Shown piece by piece: positions 31,683-43,130 of a stretch of 64,000 nucleotides of DNA. The stretch comes from Chondrosia reniformis. Its lineage: Eukaryota; Porifera; Demospongiae; Chondrillida; Chondrillidae. Location of the stretch: assembly GCA_947172415.1 (NCBI GenBank), contig OX359196.1:2358501-2422500 (forward strand). The letters are read 5' to 3'. The translations under genes were made by a program, and so were the position numbers. The first letter of the stretch is position 1. The number at the start of each line of letters is the position of its first letter. The notes under the pieces were generated by a model, which saw only the letters and a list, made by a program, of their open reading frames with translations, ran no database searches and was not told the origin of the DNA.

Positions 31683-34583
31683 TCAAATAAAAACATTGTC
31701 TGTTGGGGGAGAAGTGCCCCTCACTGCGGCCGCATTGCCCCGCTGGACAGCCACCGCAATACCTTGCATCAGGAACTGCAAGGAGCGTGGCTCCCCGGTC
31801 TCAGCCCTGATCCTGTGACCCAGCTCCTTGATGAAAGTAATGGCCTCTGGCCCAAAAACCCCTGATGTTTCGATTGCAAATGGAACGAAATGGTGGCTGG
31901 TACCAAGAAGGGCGTACTTCTGGGTTTTTGCCTTCTCTGCTTGGCTGGCCACCAGCCCTGCTTCCCTTGCAGCGAGGGCTACATGGGAAGGGGCGAATGT
32001 ATCAGGGCAAGTGGCATCCCATACCAGTGTCCGTCCGTTCCTCCAGGGCATCACTGAGATCCCATCCGGCCTTCTTCCATCAGAGCGTGCGATGCCTGTG
32101 GGCTCCAGGAGAGAGGGGATCTTTGCTGAGGCCAGTGACCGTTTGAGAAGGTCATTCACTGCTGAATGTCTTGGGTGCCGGCCCTGACTCCTCCTGCAGC
32201 TAAGGCCATGCAAACCCAAATGGTCCACTTCAGCGCCACACTGATGACATTTGTGGGGTCTGCACAGGGCAACCCCTAGGCGGAGCCCCACTGCTACTCG
32301 AAGCACCTCATCATCCATTCGGAGACCAATAGCCGACATTGGAGGCGCATGTAGCCATTCACCCGACTCCTTCCTCTGAGATGCCAGCAGACGAGCTTGA
32401 GCTAACTCATCAGGAGATTCCCTCACAAGGGCTTCTGCTGCTGCTGTCACCACGGGGCCATCCCAAGCCTTCTGATGAGAAGAGTCAGGGGCACATGGAG
32501 CTGGTTCTTTGTGGCCCTGTTGCCAGACTACCAATGCCTCTGTGGCTGCTGGGAATGGGGAGTTCAGCAGTCTTTGGGGCAGGATCTGCTGGACCAGCTG
32601 TGCACAACCTGCAGCCAATGCTAAATAAGCAGAAGGTGCAAGCTGGGTTGTGCTACAAACTCCCAGCCCACCAGCTCGGACTGGGAGAGATGCTTGGGTC
32701 CATGCAGAGTCAGAGAGGTTGACATTTAGGATGGTGCCCAGCAAAGATCTAAGGAGGGAGTCAAAATCATGCAGGGCCGGGACAAGGAAGCATGGTGAGG
32801 AGCGCAGGATGTACAGCACTTTGGGGATGGCCAGGGCATTGCGTAAAAGACAGAAGGCATCGTGAGCACGTAAAAGCTGTAGCCTGCTCCCCAGGGTCTG
32901 AAGTGACTTTGTTCTCTTTAGGATGGTGTCTTGAATGCCACTGGCAGTGCCAATGGGAGACCCAAGCAAAGTGGCATGGTCTCGCTCTGTCACACTGAGA
33001 CCTGGGACAGCACGAAGCATGGCTGACCTTGTGGTGCTGTCATCACATATGACTTCTGACTTGTCTCGATTGAGTTGGAGACCTAGCTCCCCTGCCATTC
33101 GTTCCACCATGCTGAAATCCTCAAAGACCTCCTCCAAGCTGCCACCAAGTGTGCCATCATCTAAGAAGAAAACATTGAACTCGCTTTGCAACTGTTGCAC
33201 CAAGTCATGGATAGCAAGGCAGAAGAGCAATGGGCCGAGGGGGTCACCCTGTTGCACACCTTCTGAGGATGGTATAATGTCTTCCCCAAAGAAAAGGAAG
33301 GAAGGAGCACTGTAGGCACAGGTGACCAAAGGGAGCAACTCAGGTGCCAGCTGCTTCACAGCAGCAATCATCTTATCTCGACGAAGGCAGTTAAAAGCAT
33401 TCCTGAAGTCAAGCTTCAAGATGAGGTGCCCAGGCTGCAGGTTGTAGAGGAAGATGCGGCTGGCATGAACAGCGGCCTCCGCTCCCAAGGGTACACCAAA
33501 TCCCAATTGGTGAGGTGCCAGGAGTGCTCCCATGGCTTCCTTCACGCAGGCACCTGCGCACTTTGCCACAAGGCGACGCAATGTGCACCCAACGGCGATT
33601 GGTCTCAAACCTCCCCCCTTTTTGTTCAAAGCAATCAGGGTGGCTCCAAAGAAGGAGGCCCGAGCTGGGACAGCAGTTTCACCTCTCAGCACACAATTCA
33701 CAAAAAAGGTGACAGATCGAAGCAACATCTGCCCACCCCCCAGAGCTGACTTACTTATCATGTCCTTCAGGTGTTGCGGACGCAGGGCATCTGGGCCACC
33801 AGCGGAACCACAAGGGAAAGAGCAGATGGCTCTTGCTACCTCGTCCTCTGATACCTGGACTGGCATTGGTTGATCCTCGGTGGACACTAGTGGAATAGCA
33901 GAATCCGGGTGGGGCAGAGGATGCTTTTCCCGAAGGGTGGCAAGCGTTTCACTGCTAGGGATTGCAATACTGTCTTCAGAAGAGGCAAGACGAACTGCCC
34001 CTTTAAAATCTCCTTCCTCTAGTTTAGCAGAAACTCTCCCTGCTAAAGTGTCTACTGGATCGCGAGTGAATTTACCTGTTCGTCTGTTAGGGGCAGACTG
34101 GACGAAGGTAGGGTCCGCTTCCTCTTTGATAAGCTGGTTGGTGTGTGAAGCCAAGCTTCTGCGATGGCCGCCTCTATCTGGCACTCGTAGGCAGCGGGCA
34201 GGGAAACAGAACAGGCGATCCCAGGAAGACTCCGAGCCGTCTGATGAGACGCGATCGAGGATTTCGGCCAATTTTCTCGCCGACAGATCACGGGAGGCAC
34301 GAGGGACTCTCTTCAGGATCTTTACCGAGAACCTGCGTAGCTTGAAGGCCTGCGCGGAGTCCGCGATGTCAGGGATGTTACCGCGCTGACAGGTGTTGAC
34401 GGGTGCGGGCGGCTTTCGAGAACCAGGACAACAATTTAACACTGGGCCATGAACGCGGATAAGTCCCAATCTAGTAACGGTCATTGATCGGTAACAAACT
34501 GTACATTGGGAGCGGGAAGAGGCAGAATCTTCTGGAGCTTCATCCTCAATCAGTGCGGCCTCACCCTCATCGTCATCCACCAT
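31683..34583 (-). CDS. intact LINE polyprotein: CCHC, RT, REL endonuclease
   Basis: An uninterrupted 966-residue ORF, GC-richer than its AT-rich surroundings. The start is the Met before VDDDEGEAALIEDEAPEDS. A CCHC finger spans residues 27-51 (CTVC...HGPVLNCCPGS). RT blocks are GGPDALRPQHLKDM, LRPIAVGCTLRRLVAKCAG, LILKLDFRNAFNCLRRDK (motif A), EGVQQGDPLGPLLFCLAIHD and VFFLDDGTLGG (catalytic LDD). Near residues 779-796 lies CHQCGAEVDHLGLHGLSC, then RHSAVNDLL, GRRPDGISVMPW and LVWDATC (Asp near 840 and 856), the PD-(D/E)XK endonuclease. It nicks target DNA and primes reverse transcription. It is the best candidate for an active element in the window. Clade not assigned; R2-superclade (R2/R4/Dong/Hero type) by domain order. 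Confidence 0.85.
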   Translation of the reverse strand: MVDDDEGEAALIEDEAPEDSASSRSQCTVCYRSMTVTRLGLIRVHGPVLNCCPGSRKPPAPVNTCQRGNIPDIADSAQAFKLRRFSVKILKRVPRASRDLSARKLAEILDRVSSDGSESSWDRLFCFPARCLRVPDRGGHRRSLASHTNQLIKEEADPTFVQSAPNRRTGKFTRDPVDTLAGRVSAKLEEGDFKGAVRLASSEDSIAIPSSETLATLREKHPLPHPDSAIPLVSTEDQPMPVQVSEDEVARAICSFPCGSAGGPDALRPQHLKDMISKSALGGGQMLLRSVTFFVNCVLRGETAVPARASFFGATLIALNKKGGGLRPIAVGCTLRRLVAKCAGACVKEAMGALLAPHQLGFGVPLGAEAAVHASRIFLYNLQPGHLILKLDFRNAFNCLRRDKMIAAVKQLAPELLPLVTCAYSAPSFLFFGEDIIPSSEGVQQGDPLGPLLFCLAIHDLVQQLQSEFNVFFLDDGTLGGSLEEVFEDFSMVERMAGELGLQLNRDKSEVICDDSTTRSAMLRAVPGLSVTERDHATLLGSPIGTASGIQDTILKRTKSLQTLGSRLQLLRAHDAFCLLRNALAIPKVLYILRSSPCFLVPALHDFDSLLRSLLGTILNVNLSDSAWTQASLPVRAGGLGVCSTTQLAPSAYLALAAGCAQLVQQILPQRLLNSPFPAATEALVVWQQGHKEPAPCAPDSSHQKAWDGPVVTAAAEALVRESPDELAQARLLASQRKESGEWLHAPPMSAIGLRMDDEVLRVAVGLRLGVALCRPHKCHQCGAEVDHLGLHGLSCRRSQGRHPRHSAVNDLLKRSLASAKIPSLLEPTGIARSDGRRPDGISVMPWRNGRTLVWDATCPDTFAPSHVALAAREAGLVASQAEKAKTQKYALLGTSHHFVPFAIETSGVFGPEAITFIKELGHRIRAETGEPRSLQFLMQGIAVAVQRGNAAAVRGTSPPTDNVFI

Positions 34584-34584
34584 T

Positions 34585-34790
34585 TTAAGGTATTATTACG
34601 TACTTGTATATTTTATAATAAAAATATTTAAAATATTAATTAAAATTCTAATAAAAATTAAAATTAAAATAATATTAAAAATACTAATTAATGAATTAAT
34701 AATATTAATAATATTATTATATATTATATACATAAAATTTAAATTTACAATGGATAATGGATAAATAATAATAATAATATAATTTGTTTA
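34585..34790. repeat. (TAA)-rich microsatellite between the two REL LINEs
   Basis: AATATTAAT/TAATAA repeats separate the intact LINE from the truncated copy. Confidence 0.8.
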
Positions 34791-35959
34791 GTTCATTGTT
34801 GACATGATGGACATCGCGTTCCCCTTCTGAGTGGCAACTGCCAGCTGCTGGATGAGATGGCTGTGTGCCATGTCCTCCCCTGTGATGGATCTAATTCTGG
34901 TTGTCAGATTACAAATAAACTCCATGGTTTCTGGTCCCATCACGCCAGTAGTCTCGATTGCCACTGGGGTGAATTCATGAATGGTTGAAAGCTCTTCATA
35001 CTTTTTCTTTTTCCTGCTTTCGGCTATAGCAGCCACTGAACCAGCCTCTCTGGTTGCTTCTTCCACATAGGATGGAGCAAATGTGTCAATGCATGTAGCA
35101 TCCCATATAAGGATGCGACCTCTTGTCCAGGGAGTGATGGTTACACCATCAGGTCGTTTCCCATCTGACTTAGAGAGACCTGATGGTTCCAGCCGAGATG
35201 GAATATTAGCTGTTGCAAGGGACCGAAGGATGATGTTATTGATAGCAGCATGTCTGAAGTGCCGTCCAGTGTTACGATAGCAAGATAAGCCATGAGTAGC
35301 GTATTGGTCAACATCATGCCCGTAAAGATGACACTTGTATGGATGACAAATTGGAGCACCAAGACGAAGGGCTGTTACAAGCTGTACCTCATCATCATTC
35401 ATACGTAACCCAACAGCGGAGATGGGCAGGGCATTGATCCAGGCCCCAGATTCTTTCACATTCGCCGCCAGGAGACGGGCACGACTGACGCTATTTCCAG
35501 CACTTTCAATTAAGGTGTGATAAGTGGCTTTATACTGGGGTTCATCCCAGGCCTGTTGTTTCCTGTCCCTTGGTGAAGATGGAGGAGGGCAATCCACTGA
35601 TTGAAGCCAAAGATTAAGAGCATCCTCTTTAGGGACATAAGATACACCAGTGAGCCTACCTGTAGAAGTTGTTGGATCAGTGGTGAGGAGGCAGCAGCAG
35701 AGGCCAAAAAGGCAGAAGGTGCCAGCTGAACGCTCCTTCTAACACCAAGGCCACCACAGCCAACAGGGAGAGTTGCCTGCAACCAAGTATGGTGGTCCTC
35801 AAAGGGGATGTTAAGGGTCAAGTTCAGTAAGGAACGAAGCTCCTGGTCAAACACCTCAAGGAGGGGCGAGTGAAAGCATGGTGCAGTGCGGAGGAGGTAC
35901 AAAGTTTTAGGAATAGCTAATGCACAACGAATCAAAAAGAGAGCATCTTGCTTTGACAA
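34788..35959 (-). pseudogene. 5'-truncated copy of a related REL LINE
   Basis: This is a relative of the 966-residue protein, keeping only the part after the RT catalytic core. An upstream frame (35959-35510) has DALFLIRCALAIPKTLYLLR and LQATLPVGCGGLGVRRSVQL. After a frameshift near 35590 the second frame (35597-34788) covers GAWINALPISAVGLRMNDDE, CHPYKCHLYGHDVDQYATHG (the second Cys of the knuckle is Tyr), RHAAINNIILRSLA, KRPDGVTITPW and LIWDATC. It ends STMN-stop in (TAA)-rich DNA. Its divergence from the intact copy shows two subfamilies. Confidence 0.85.
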
Positions 35960-36000
35960 TATTAATAAAAATTATTAAAATAATAAAAACAAGTATTTCG
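35955..36000. repeat. (TAA)-rich stretch, 5' edge of truncated LINE
   Basis: AATATTAATAAAAATTATT-type sequence directly upstream of the truncated copy, matching the target seen at its other end. Confidence 0.6.
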
Positions 36001-36004
36001 CGTA

Positions 36005-36380
36005 TAAAATCTCGTGGGGCTGATGCCCCCTGAATTAACACAAACCACTTGGCCGCTTCCTTGGTATTTAATATATATATTCGTAATATTAACGATTAAC
36101 GACGCTTAAGTCTCCTGAACTATATAAATAACGATTCAAAAGCTTGGTTAACTAAAGCTTCCTGAACGCTGCCATTTGCAAAAACGACGTATTGACGCAT
36201 AAATTAAGTGTTAAAATAGATGCGTATAAACTCGTATTATACATATATCGACGTATAAAATAAGTGTTATAACAGTTGAGTATGAACCCGTATTATATAT
36301 ATATATCTTTCCGTAACATGAAGCCGCACAATGTAATCAGCATATGAAAACAATATGAGGGGCTGCCTGCGGTAGCCCTG
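36005..36380 (+). mobile_element. hairpin-ended repeat, copy A (unclassified)
   Basis: The ends form short GC hairpins in AT-rich DNA: CTCGTGGGGCTGATGCCCCC at the left and GGGGCTGCCTGCGGTAGCCC at the right (about 36361-36380). The interior includes CCACTTGGCCGC, repeated CGTATAAA... TAAGTGTTA segments and CGTAACATGAAGCC. The same element occurs in opposite orientation at about 60940-61335. No protein is encoded. A hairpin followed by CTGA at the right end is compatible with a non-autonomous Helitron, but the usual flanking T is missing. Confidence 0.6.
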
Positions 36381-36640
36381 AATATTAGTATTAATAAAAA
36401 ATAGTAATAACCATAATAAAATAAATAATAACTATAATAAAAATGATATAAATATTTGGAAAATAGAAAAAATTACATTTAAAATAGTAATATTTATATT
36501 AACACAATAAAAATTGAAATAATAATAACAATACAAAAAATAAAACTAATAATATAAATAAAATAATAATGATTATAATAAAAATTGAAAATAAAAATAT
36601 ATTAAACATATTAATAATGATAAAGATAATATTAAAAATA
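36380..36640. repeat. (TAA)-rich microsatellite
   Basis: AATAATAAT/AAAATAATAA repeats bridging the hairpin-ended repeat and the first 13-bp satellite block. Confidence 0.75.
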
Positions 36641-36649
36641 AGTTTAGTT

Positions 36650-37065
36650 GTATGTACTAGTTGTATGTACTAGTTCTAGGTAGTAGTTGTATGTACTCGT
36701 TACAAGTAGTATGTACTAGTTGTATGAACAAGTTGTAAGTACTTGTTGTGCATACTAGTACTAGTTATATTTACTACTTGTAGGTAATACTAGTAGTAAA
36801 TAGTACGTACTAGTTGTATGTACTAGTTGTATGTACTAGTACTAGGTTTATATACTAGTTGTATGTACTAGCTGTATGTACTAGTTACTAGTTGTATCTA
36901 CTAGTTTTATGTTCTACTTATATGTATTAGTTATATGTACTATTATATGTATTAGATGTAAGTACTAGTTCTATGAACTCTTTGTATGTACTAGTTCTAT
37001 GCACCAGTTCTACGTACTGGCTAGTACATACAACTAGTATATACAACTAGTACCTAATTTACATA
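36650..37065 (+). repeat. 13-bp satellite, block 1
   Basis: TTGTATGTACTAG units with point variants and short length changes. From about 37020 the last ~45 bp are in reverse orientation (ACTAGTACATACAAC). The block borders the R4-like LINE cluster. Confidence 0.85.
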
Positions 37066-37348
37066 CAAAAGCTTTAACGGAGAACCTTGTTACTTCTTGC
37101 ATTAGTCTACTAAGGCAAGGAGTATCTGGCTTGGACAACCCTCAGTCAGTTATGTTTTCCCTTATTTTAGTTTTTAGCCAAAAGACTCGGCTTTGCCTCC
37201 TTCCGGCAGAAGAAGACAGGTGCACGTCAGGCTAAAGTTGACCATCATAATAGGAGGGAGAACCTCCATACACCTATCCACCACTGCTTTCCAGAGGTCG
37301 ATAGGCAAGGACTGGGACAGGACTACTTATCGTCCAGGCCCCAATCCC

Positions 37349-37984
37349 TCAAAACAGAGATGTCGCATCAATCCTTACAGCGAAACAGAGAACAGTTCTC
37401 TGCATGGGTCTCATCACTTCTACTGCACCTTTGGACAGCTTTGGAATTCCCCTAAGGTCTTCCAGGAGCGTATGCACTGTCTCCAAAGCACCAATTATCA
37501 TCGGGACTACATTAATTCGGTAGCCCCTAAATTGTTCCCTCATATCAGCCGCTAGCTTCTGGTCCTTTTGGAACTTCTCTTGCCATCTTCCATCAAGATT
37601 GCTGTCAGTAGGAACTGACATCTCAACAATGAAGTTGGACTTATATAGCCGATCCTCAACCACTAAGTCTGGCCTCCTTTCTGTCATTTCTTCATCTTTA
37701 AGGATACCAGGATCCCACAAGATTTTGACAGACCTATTCTCATAGACTGGGTTTGCTTCTATTTTGTACCAGGGCTCTTGCTGCTTGAATCCATATTCTT
37801 TTAACAATCTCCACAACACTATCACTATTGCCCGGTCATGCCTCTCGTTGTAGAGAGCGAATCCCTTGGGCTCACACATGTTTAGTATGTGTTTGACTGT
37901 TTCCATAGCCTTGCCACATTCTCGGCACATTAGGAGGTTAGAATTCCACAGAATCCTGTTTTGGTACCACCTAGTGTGCAGCAC
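37349..37984 (-). pseudogene. REL endonuclease domain of R4-like LINE
   Basis: LMCRECGKAMETVKHILNMC is the CCHC knuckle. KILWDPGILKDEEMTERRPD is followed by LVVEDRLYKSNFIVEMSVPT, giving the RPD...E/D...K pattern of the PD-(D/E)XK fold. INVVPMIIGALETVHTLLED closes the domain, as in many R4-type proteins. The same segment recurs at 41323-41739 (+) and 43369-43857 (-), so three copies can be compared. Confidence 0.75.
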
Positions 37985-38709
37985 ATCATCTTGGGCTGCG
38001 AGAATCAGAGCCTCAGGTCTGAGTCTCCCCTCAGAAAGCCACTCATAAGACTCCCTATTTGTGACTTGTCTGTGGAATGAGCCCTAGTGAGATTTTTCGG
38101 CTAGGTGACTTTTTAACCTTTCAGTCTGAGCCTCCCGGAGCTAACGTGTCATTCACCTCCATTCTCTTATACTAATTTGTGAGGGATCTCTTTAGCCCCA
38201 TTTCCGGTTATAATTATATTGCGTAGTTTCCCAAGTATCAATCTGGCTTCTTTTAACACAGTCATCCTCTGCTTTGAGCACTCCAGCCCCTTTTTGTGCT
38301 GTGAGTGGATCATTGGCAGTATGGACGTATCTTGTCAGATTCACAACAACCCTGTCGTGATCCAAAGGAAAACTACAGAGCCCTCTACCACCTTGAGAGC
38401 GACGTAAGTTCACTCTCTCAATGGCAGAGTTATAGTGATGACACTGGTACCTTCTCATGATCTTTCTCACCATTCGGTCTAGTTTTGGAAGCTCACGTTG
38501 AGTTCACCTCAAAACTGGGTAAGAGTATCTCAATAGAGAGGCACACTACATGGTAGAGGCTTCTGCATCATTCTTACCATTAAGGTGAGAGCTCAACTCT
38601 TTGTGGAGTCTCCTTGTCAATTCATTGATCAAGCAAGCTTTGATCTTTCTGTCATCTACCTTAAACAGTTGTTCTAGGTTCTTATAAATAGTACCTTTTT
38701 CAAGGCTGC

Positions 38710-39691
38710 TTATGGATTCTTCACTGTGTTTGGGTTGTTAGGGCCAGCCAGAACTTTCCCCTTTTGCATGTGAGCTGTTCCACACTTTCTCACTCCAAAC
38801 GTCATGCCAATGGCATTTGAAGTTTTCCTCACACATTCCATGGCTTCCCTGAGTTTATCAGGCCCTCCAGCATATATCTTAAGGTCATCCATGTATAACA
38901 AGTGTGACATGGTGTTCCTTTCCCATCATGCCAGAGGGTATATCCCATAGTTCCTTTAAGAACTTGGGATATGGGAGCTATGGCCAGACAAAAGAGGAGT
39001 GGTGATAAGGAGTCTCCTTGGAAGGGTCCCTTGTTATATTTAACCTAACCACCTTCCCCGCAGTCCTCAACCCAAGCACAGAAGCCCAGTGTTTGGAGAA
39101 GAGCTCAATAGACCTCCGGAGCAAACCTGGGCACTTGATGGTTTTTAACACCTTCGTCACCAACTTGTGAGGGACTCTGTCATATGCCTTCTCATAATCG
39201 ATCCATGCCACACTAAGTGGCCTGCCAGTAATTTTGGAATCTAGACCGATTGTTTGATCCAGCAGTAGACAGTCCACACAGCCATTTCTCATGACCCTTT
39301 GGGCCATAGGCAAAAGATCATTAGTGTAGGTGGAAGTGAGTAGTTCTGATGCCATGTATGCTGTGACAGCCTTGTACATTGTGTTGAGACACGCATTAGG
39401 TTGGTAGTTGGCCGCACTTTTCGGGTCACCCTTTTTGGGGATGAGTAGAGTGCGACCCCTTGTAAGCCAGTCTGGGACTGACAGATCTCCGCTCACCACC
39501 CTCCGTAGTACATCTGCCAAGGCAGACAGTGCAGAGGGGAGTGCTTTCCACCAAAAAGTGTGGATGTCATCTGGTCCAGGGGCAGACCAGCTTTTTGCCT
39601 TTTTCAAGGCTTTCTTCAGTTTGGTCTCATCAATGCTATCGGGACCTTCAGAGGAGGTTCTACCCACCCTATTTTTGTTTCCTTTAGCCAT
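38710..39691 (-). pseudogene. reverse transcriptase of R4-like LINE
   Basis: RT blocks are SWSAPGPDDIHTFWWKALPS, TLLIPKKGDPKSAANYQPNA (the usual Arg of NYRP is Gln), MYKAVTAYMASELL, LSVAWIDYEKAYDRVPHKLV (motif A) and GVRKCGTAHMQKGK. The catalytic motif is LLYMDDLKIYAGG (about 38900-38870), the MDDLK form usual in R4-type LINEs. A frameshift near 38960 separates motifs B and C, and the region in between is degraded. Confidence 0.75.
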
Positions 39692-40159
39692 TCTTTCACC
39701 CCTGGGTCGTCTTTGTTAACCTTACCAACAGTACCTACAATCTTTGTCCAAAAGTCTCTTACTACCTCAATTGAGGGGTTTCATTGGAGGTTGGAACATT
39801 GCCATTACATCCAGAACTTCCTTTGGGTATTCCAAAGGTGGTTTCGTTCCCGGAATTTCCTGCGTTCAGTCAATCTTCGCTCTTGCAGGGTCCAAACCCT
39901 GAGTTTCCAAAGTGTCTGTTCCCGAGCTCTGATCAGCACATTCAGGTTTAATGAATGGTATTCCCTCCTAAGCTTTCTGCAGAGTACTTTCTGGTGTTTG
40001 GTCATAGGATTATTGTTCTGTTGACGCGCTATTCCACATCCAACCAGCAAGCAGCCTTTTAAACCTAAGGCCCTTGGATTTCCTGTCACTTATGTGACTT
40101 TCCTGTCTCTTACTTTCCTTCTGATAGTCTGATTTCCTTCCCTGGTTGTATGGCTGCAA

Positions 40160-40690
40160 TTAATTGGTTGTTTTTCCCCTCACAGCCATAGCAACAGAGT
40201 AGACCAGGCAGTTCAGGTGCCAGGCCAACCTAGGGCCTTCCTGCCACTCTTTCTTCACCCAATCACTGGCTTTCTGAAGTAGTGCCGTATCAACATGTTT
40301 GAACCACACCGCCCCACAGGGTTTTCTATCAGAGAAATCTTCAGGTTTCTTTCGGAGACAGGCCTCTTTTCCTTTGCCTAAAAGTGGGATCAGATGATCA
40401 TTGCCACATAACCTGGAACTGGGATTATCATGTGGGAGAGTTTCAACAGGGCCTGTAGACAGCTCACCATTTTGTTCAGTCCCAGCCTGAACTTGTTGAA
40501 GCTCCTCCTGTCCCTGGGCTCCCACACCTTCCTCCACAGTCCCAGTTAGGGTGGCTACACCACAAGAGTCAGGTTCCACAAGGTTTAGTCTTGAGAGACC
40601 TTGACCTCTTCGGATTATCCCAACTCTTGCAGTTAGCGCTACCTTTGTGGTTTTATGGTCTGGCATTGCAGCATTCCAAGCCTGGTACAA
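40160..40690 (-). pseudogene. N-terminal region of R4-like LINE
   Basis: A 176-codon open piece containing GQGLSRLNLVEPDSCGVATL, KKPEDFSDRKPCGAVWFKHV and LAWHLNCLVYSVAMAVRGKT. I cannot assign a domain. Homologous pieces at 44231-44434 and 45078-45359 show that it belongs to the element. Confidence 0.5.
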
Positions 40691-40829
40691 CCGCTCGGCA
40701 TACCCTTTTCCATAGGCTTACTTCCTCGGTAAAGCTCCATGAGGATATTATCCCTCTGAAGGTTGCAGATCACTCCTTGGATCCTTCTTCTAGAGGCACC
40801 TTGCGGTGCATCATTAACCAAATCTAAAT

Positions 40830-41800
40830 CTCAGAAAGTACCAGTGTCATCACTATAACTCTGACATTGAGAGAGTGAACTTGCCTCGCTCTCAAGGTGG
40901 TAGAGGGCTCTGTAGTTTTCCTTTTGATCACGATAGGGCTGTTATGAATCTGGCAAGATACCTCCATACTGCCAATGATCCACTCACAGCTGTCGTGGTT
41001 AAACACCAAAAGTGGCTGGAGTGCTCAAAGCATAGGAGGACTGTCTTAAAAAGCCAGATTGACACTGGGAGGCTACTTAATAGAACTAGAACTGGAAATG
41101 TGGCTTAAGACAGATCCCTCACAAAATTGTATAAGAGAATGGAGGAGAGTGGCACGTGAGCTCCGGGAGGCTCAAATTGAAAGGTTAAAAAGTAACCTAG
41201 CTGAAAAGTCTCACTAGGGCTCATTCCACAGATAGGTCACAAATAGGGAGTCTTATGAGTGGCTTTCTGAGGGGAGACTCAGACCTCAAACTGAGGCTCT
41301 GATTCTCGCAGCCCAAGATGATGTGCTGCACACTAGGTGGTACCAAAACAGGATTCTGTGGAATTCTAACCTCCTAATGTGCAGAGAATGTGGCAAGGCT
41401 ATGGAAACAGTCAAACACATACTAAACATGTGTGAGCCCAAGGGATCCTCTCTCTACAAAGAGAGGCATGACCGGGCAATATTGATAGTGTTGTGGAGAT
41501 TGCCGAAAGAATATGGATTCAAACAGCAAGAGCCCTGGTACAAATTAGAAGCAAACCCAGTCTATGAGTATAGGTCGGTCAAAATCTTGTGGGATCCTAG
41601 TATTCCCACAGATGAAGAAATGACAGAAAGAAGGCCAGACTTAGTGGTTGAGGAACGCCTATGTAAGTCCATCTTCATTATTAAGATATCAGTTCCTACT
41701 GACAGCAATCTTAATGGAAGATGGCAAGAGAAGTTCTAAAAGTACCAGAAACTGGCGGCTGATATGAGGGAACAATTCGAAGAACTGCCAGGGGTCTGGT
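40830..41800 (+). mobile_element. R4-like LINE, 5'-truncated inverted copy
   Basis: Starts in the post-RT region (IERVNLPRSQGGRGLCSFPF) and runs through the REL endonuclease (41323-41739: LMCRECGKAMETVKHILNMC, RRPDLVVEERL). It lies head to head with the minus-strand copy ending at 40825. The frame is broken after QEKF at 41739. Confidence 0.75.
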
Positions 41801-42108
41801 TCACGTTCACAAGACTAGACGCCATCATGCCTCCTTTTTCAATTTGGCATTGCTGGGACGCGAACGAAACTAACTATTGGATGTAGTTACCACTTTTTGT
41901 ATTAACAGTAGTAAAAGTCAAACAAGTTTGGACACTTTTTGGCAGGATTTAACCTTCTATGGTATCTTGTTTTCTTTAGCATAACATTATATACTATATT
42001 ATTGTAGTAACTCTTATAATAGTTTTGGTTTATCATTATAGCCTTTATAAACTGTCATTTTGGTTTAGTGTTAATCATATATATTCATATTTATATATTC
42101 ATAGACTT

Positions 42109-42194
42109 CAGTGAAAACCTCTGAATAGTGGAAACCTCTGTATAACATCCTTTCTCTCAGTTCCCAAAGTGTCCGTTATAGAGAGGTTCCACTG
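42109..42194. mobile_element. short MITE-like repeat, CAGTG ends
   Basis: An 86-bp segment with imperfect inverted ends: CAGTGAAAACCTCTGAATAG at the left; the complement of the right end reads CAGTGGAACCTCTCTATAAC. A TA follows on the right only. The ends are like those of Tc1/pogo MITEs. Confidence 0.5.
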
Positions 42195-42835
42195 TAGTTA
42201 CTATTTGTATGTACTAGTTTTATGTACTAGTACTAGGTATATTTACTAGTTGTAGGAACTAGTTGTATGTACAAGTTGTATGTACTAGTTGTATGTACTA
42301 GTTTTATGTACTAGTTATATGTACTAGTTGTATGATACTAGTTGTATATACTAGGTGTATTTACTAGTTGTATTTACTAGTTTTATGCACTAGTTGTATA
42401 TACTAGTGGTATGTACTAGTTACTATTTGAATGTAGTAGTTGTATGTACTAGTACTAGGTATATTTACTAGTTGTAGGAACTAGTTGTATGTACTAGTTG
42501 TATGTACTAGTTTTATGTACTAGTTATATGTATTACTTGTATGATACTAGTTGTATATACTAGGTGTATTTTCTAGTTATACGTACTAATTGTATGTACT
42601 AGTTGTATGTACTAGCCGTATGTACTCGTTACTAGTTTTATGTGTTAGTTGTTTGTAGTAGTTGTATGTACTAGTACTAGTTATATTTACTAATTGTAGG
42701 TACTAGTTGTAAGTACTAGTTGTATATAGTAGTTGTATGTACTAGTTGTATTTACTAGTTGCATGTATTAGTTGTATGTACTAGTTGTATATACTAGTTA
42801 GTAGTTATATGGTCTAGTTGTATGTACTATTTGTT
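42195..42835 (+). repeat. 13-bp satellite, block 2
   Basis: TTGTATGTACTAG units in forward orientation, with a local duplication of about 230-250 bp (TACTAGTACTAGGTATATTTA at 42220 and again near 42450). Confidence 0.85.
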
Positions 42836-43130
42836 TTGGGAATTGGAAGCTGTGGTTTCGAGCTTACAAGAGGATGGATATTGTCCAGTTCACCTCCCCA
42901 CATAGCAGGGTGCTTAGCCCCTCATGTTGCATCCTTTGGCTAAATCAGCCTCCCTGCCAGCATGGACTAACTCCCCATCTGTTAATTTTACTGTGTTACG
43001 ATGAGCCATGAGAATGACAATTTTCAAGACTGGCTGTGGCCTAGGGACACCAGAGGTGAAGAAAACCCTGGATCAACCAGAATAGGTGATTCCACTGGTG
43101 CCTTGGAGGGAGTACCTCCATAAACCAATC
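42836..43130 (+). mobile_element. R4-like LINE 5' end, inverted fragment
   Basis: Starts GGGAATTGGAAGCTGTGG and shows homology to the 5' end of the minus-strand copy (45590-45800). It lies head to head with the following copy, so the locus begins and ends with the same 5' sequence in inverted orientation. Confidence 0.6.

Larger units (their letters stand above)
37070..40825 (-). mobile_element. R4-like LINE, near full-length, decayed
   Basis: Read on the minus strand: N-terminal region (40821-40160), a middle piece (40089-39805), RT (39691-38710), a post-RT piece (38473-38192), and CCHC plus REL endonuclease (37984-37349). All parts are broken by frameshifts. The 5' end joins an inverted copy at about 40830. 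Satellite lies at its 3' side. Confidence 0.75.

Noticed and set aside
31828-34389. Several plus-strand open frames of 65-169 codons
   Set aside because: They are antisense shadows of the intact minus-strand LINE ORF.
36005-36380. Assignment of the hairpin-ended repeat to Helitrons
   Set aside because: CTRR after a hairpin is suggestive, but the 5' end is not consistently TC and the following base is not T in the two copies, so it was left unclassified.
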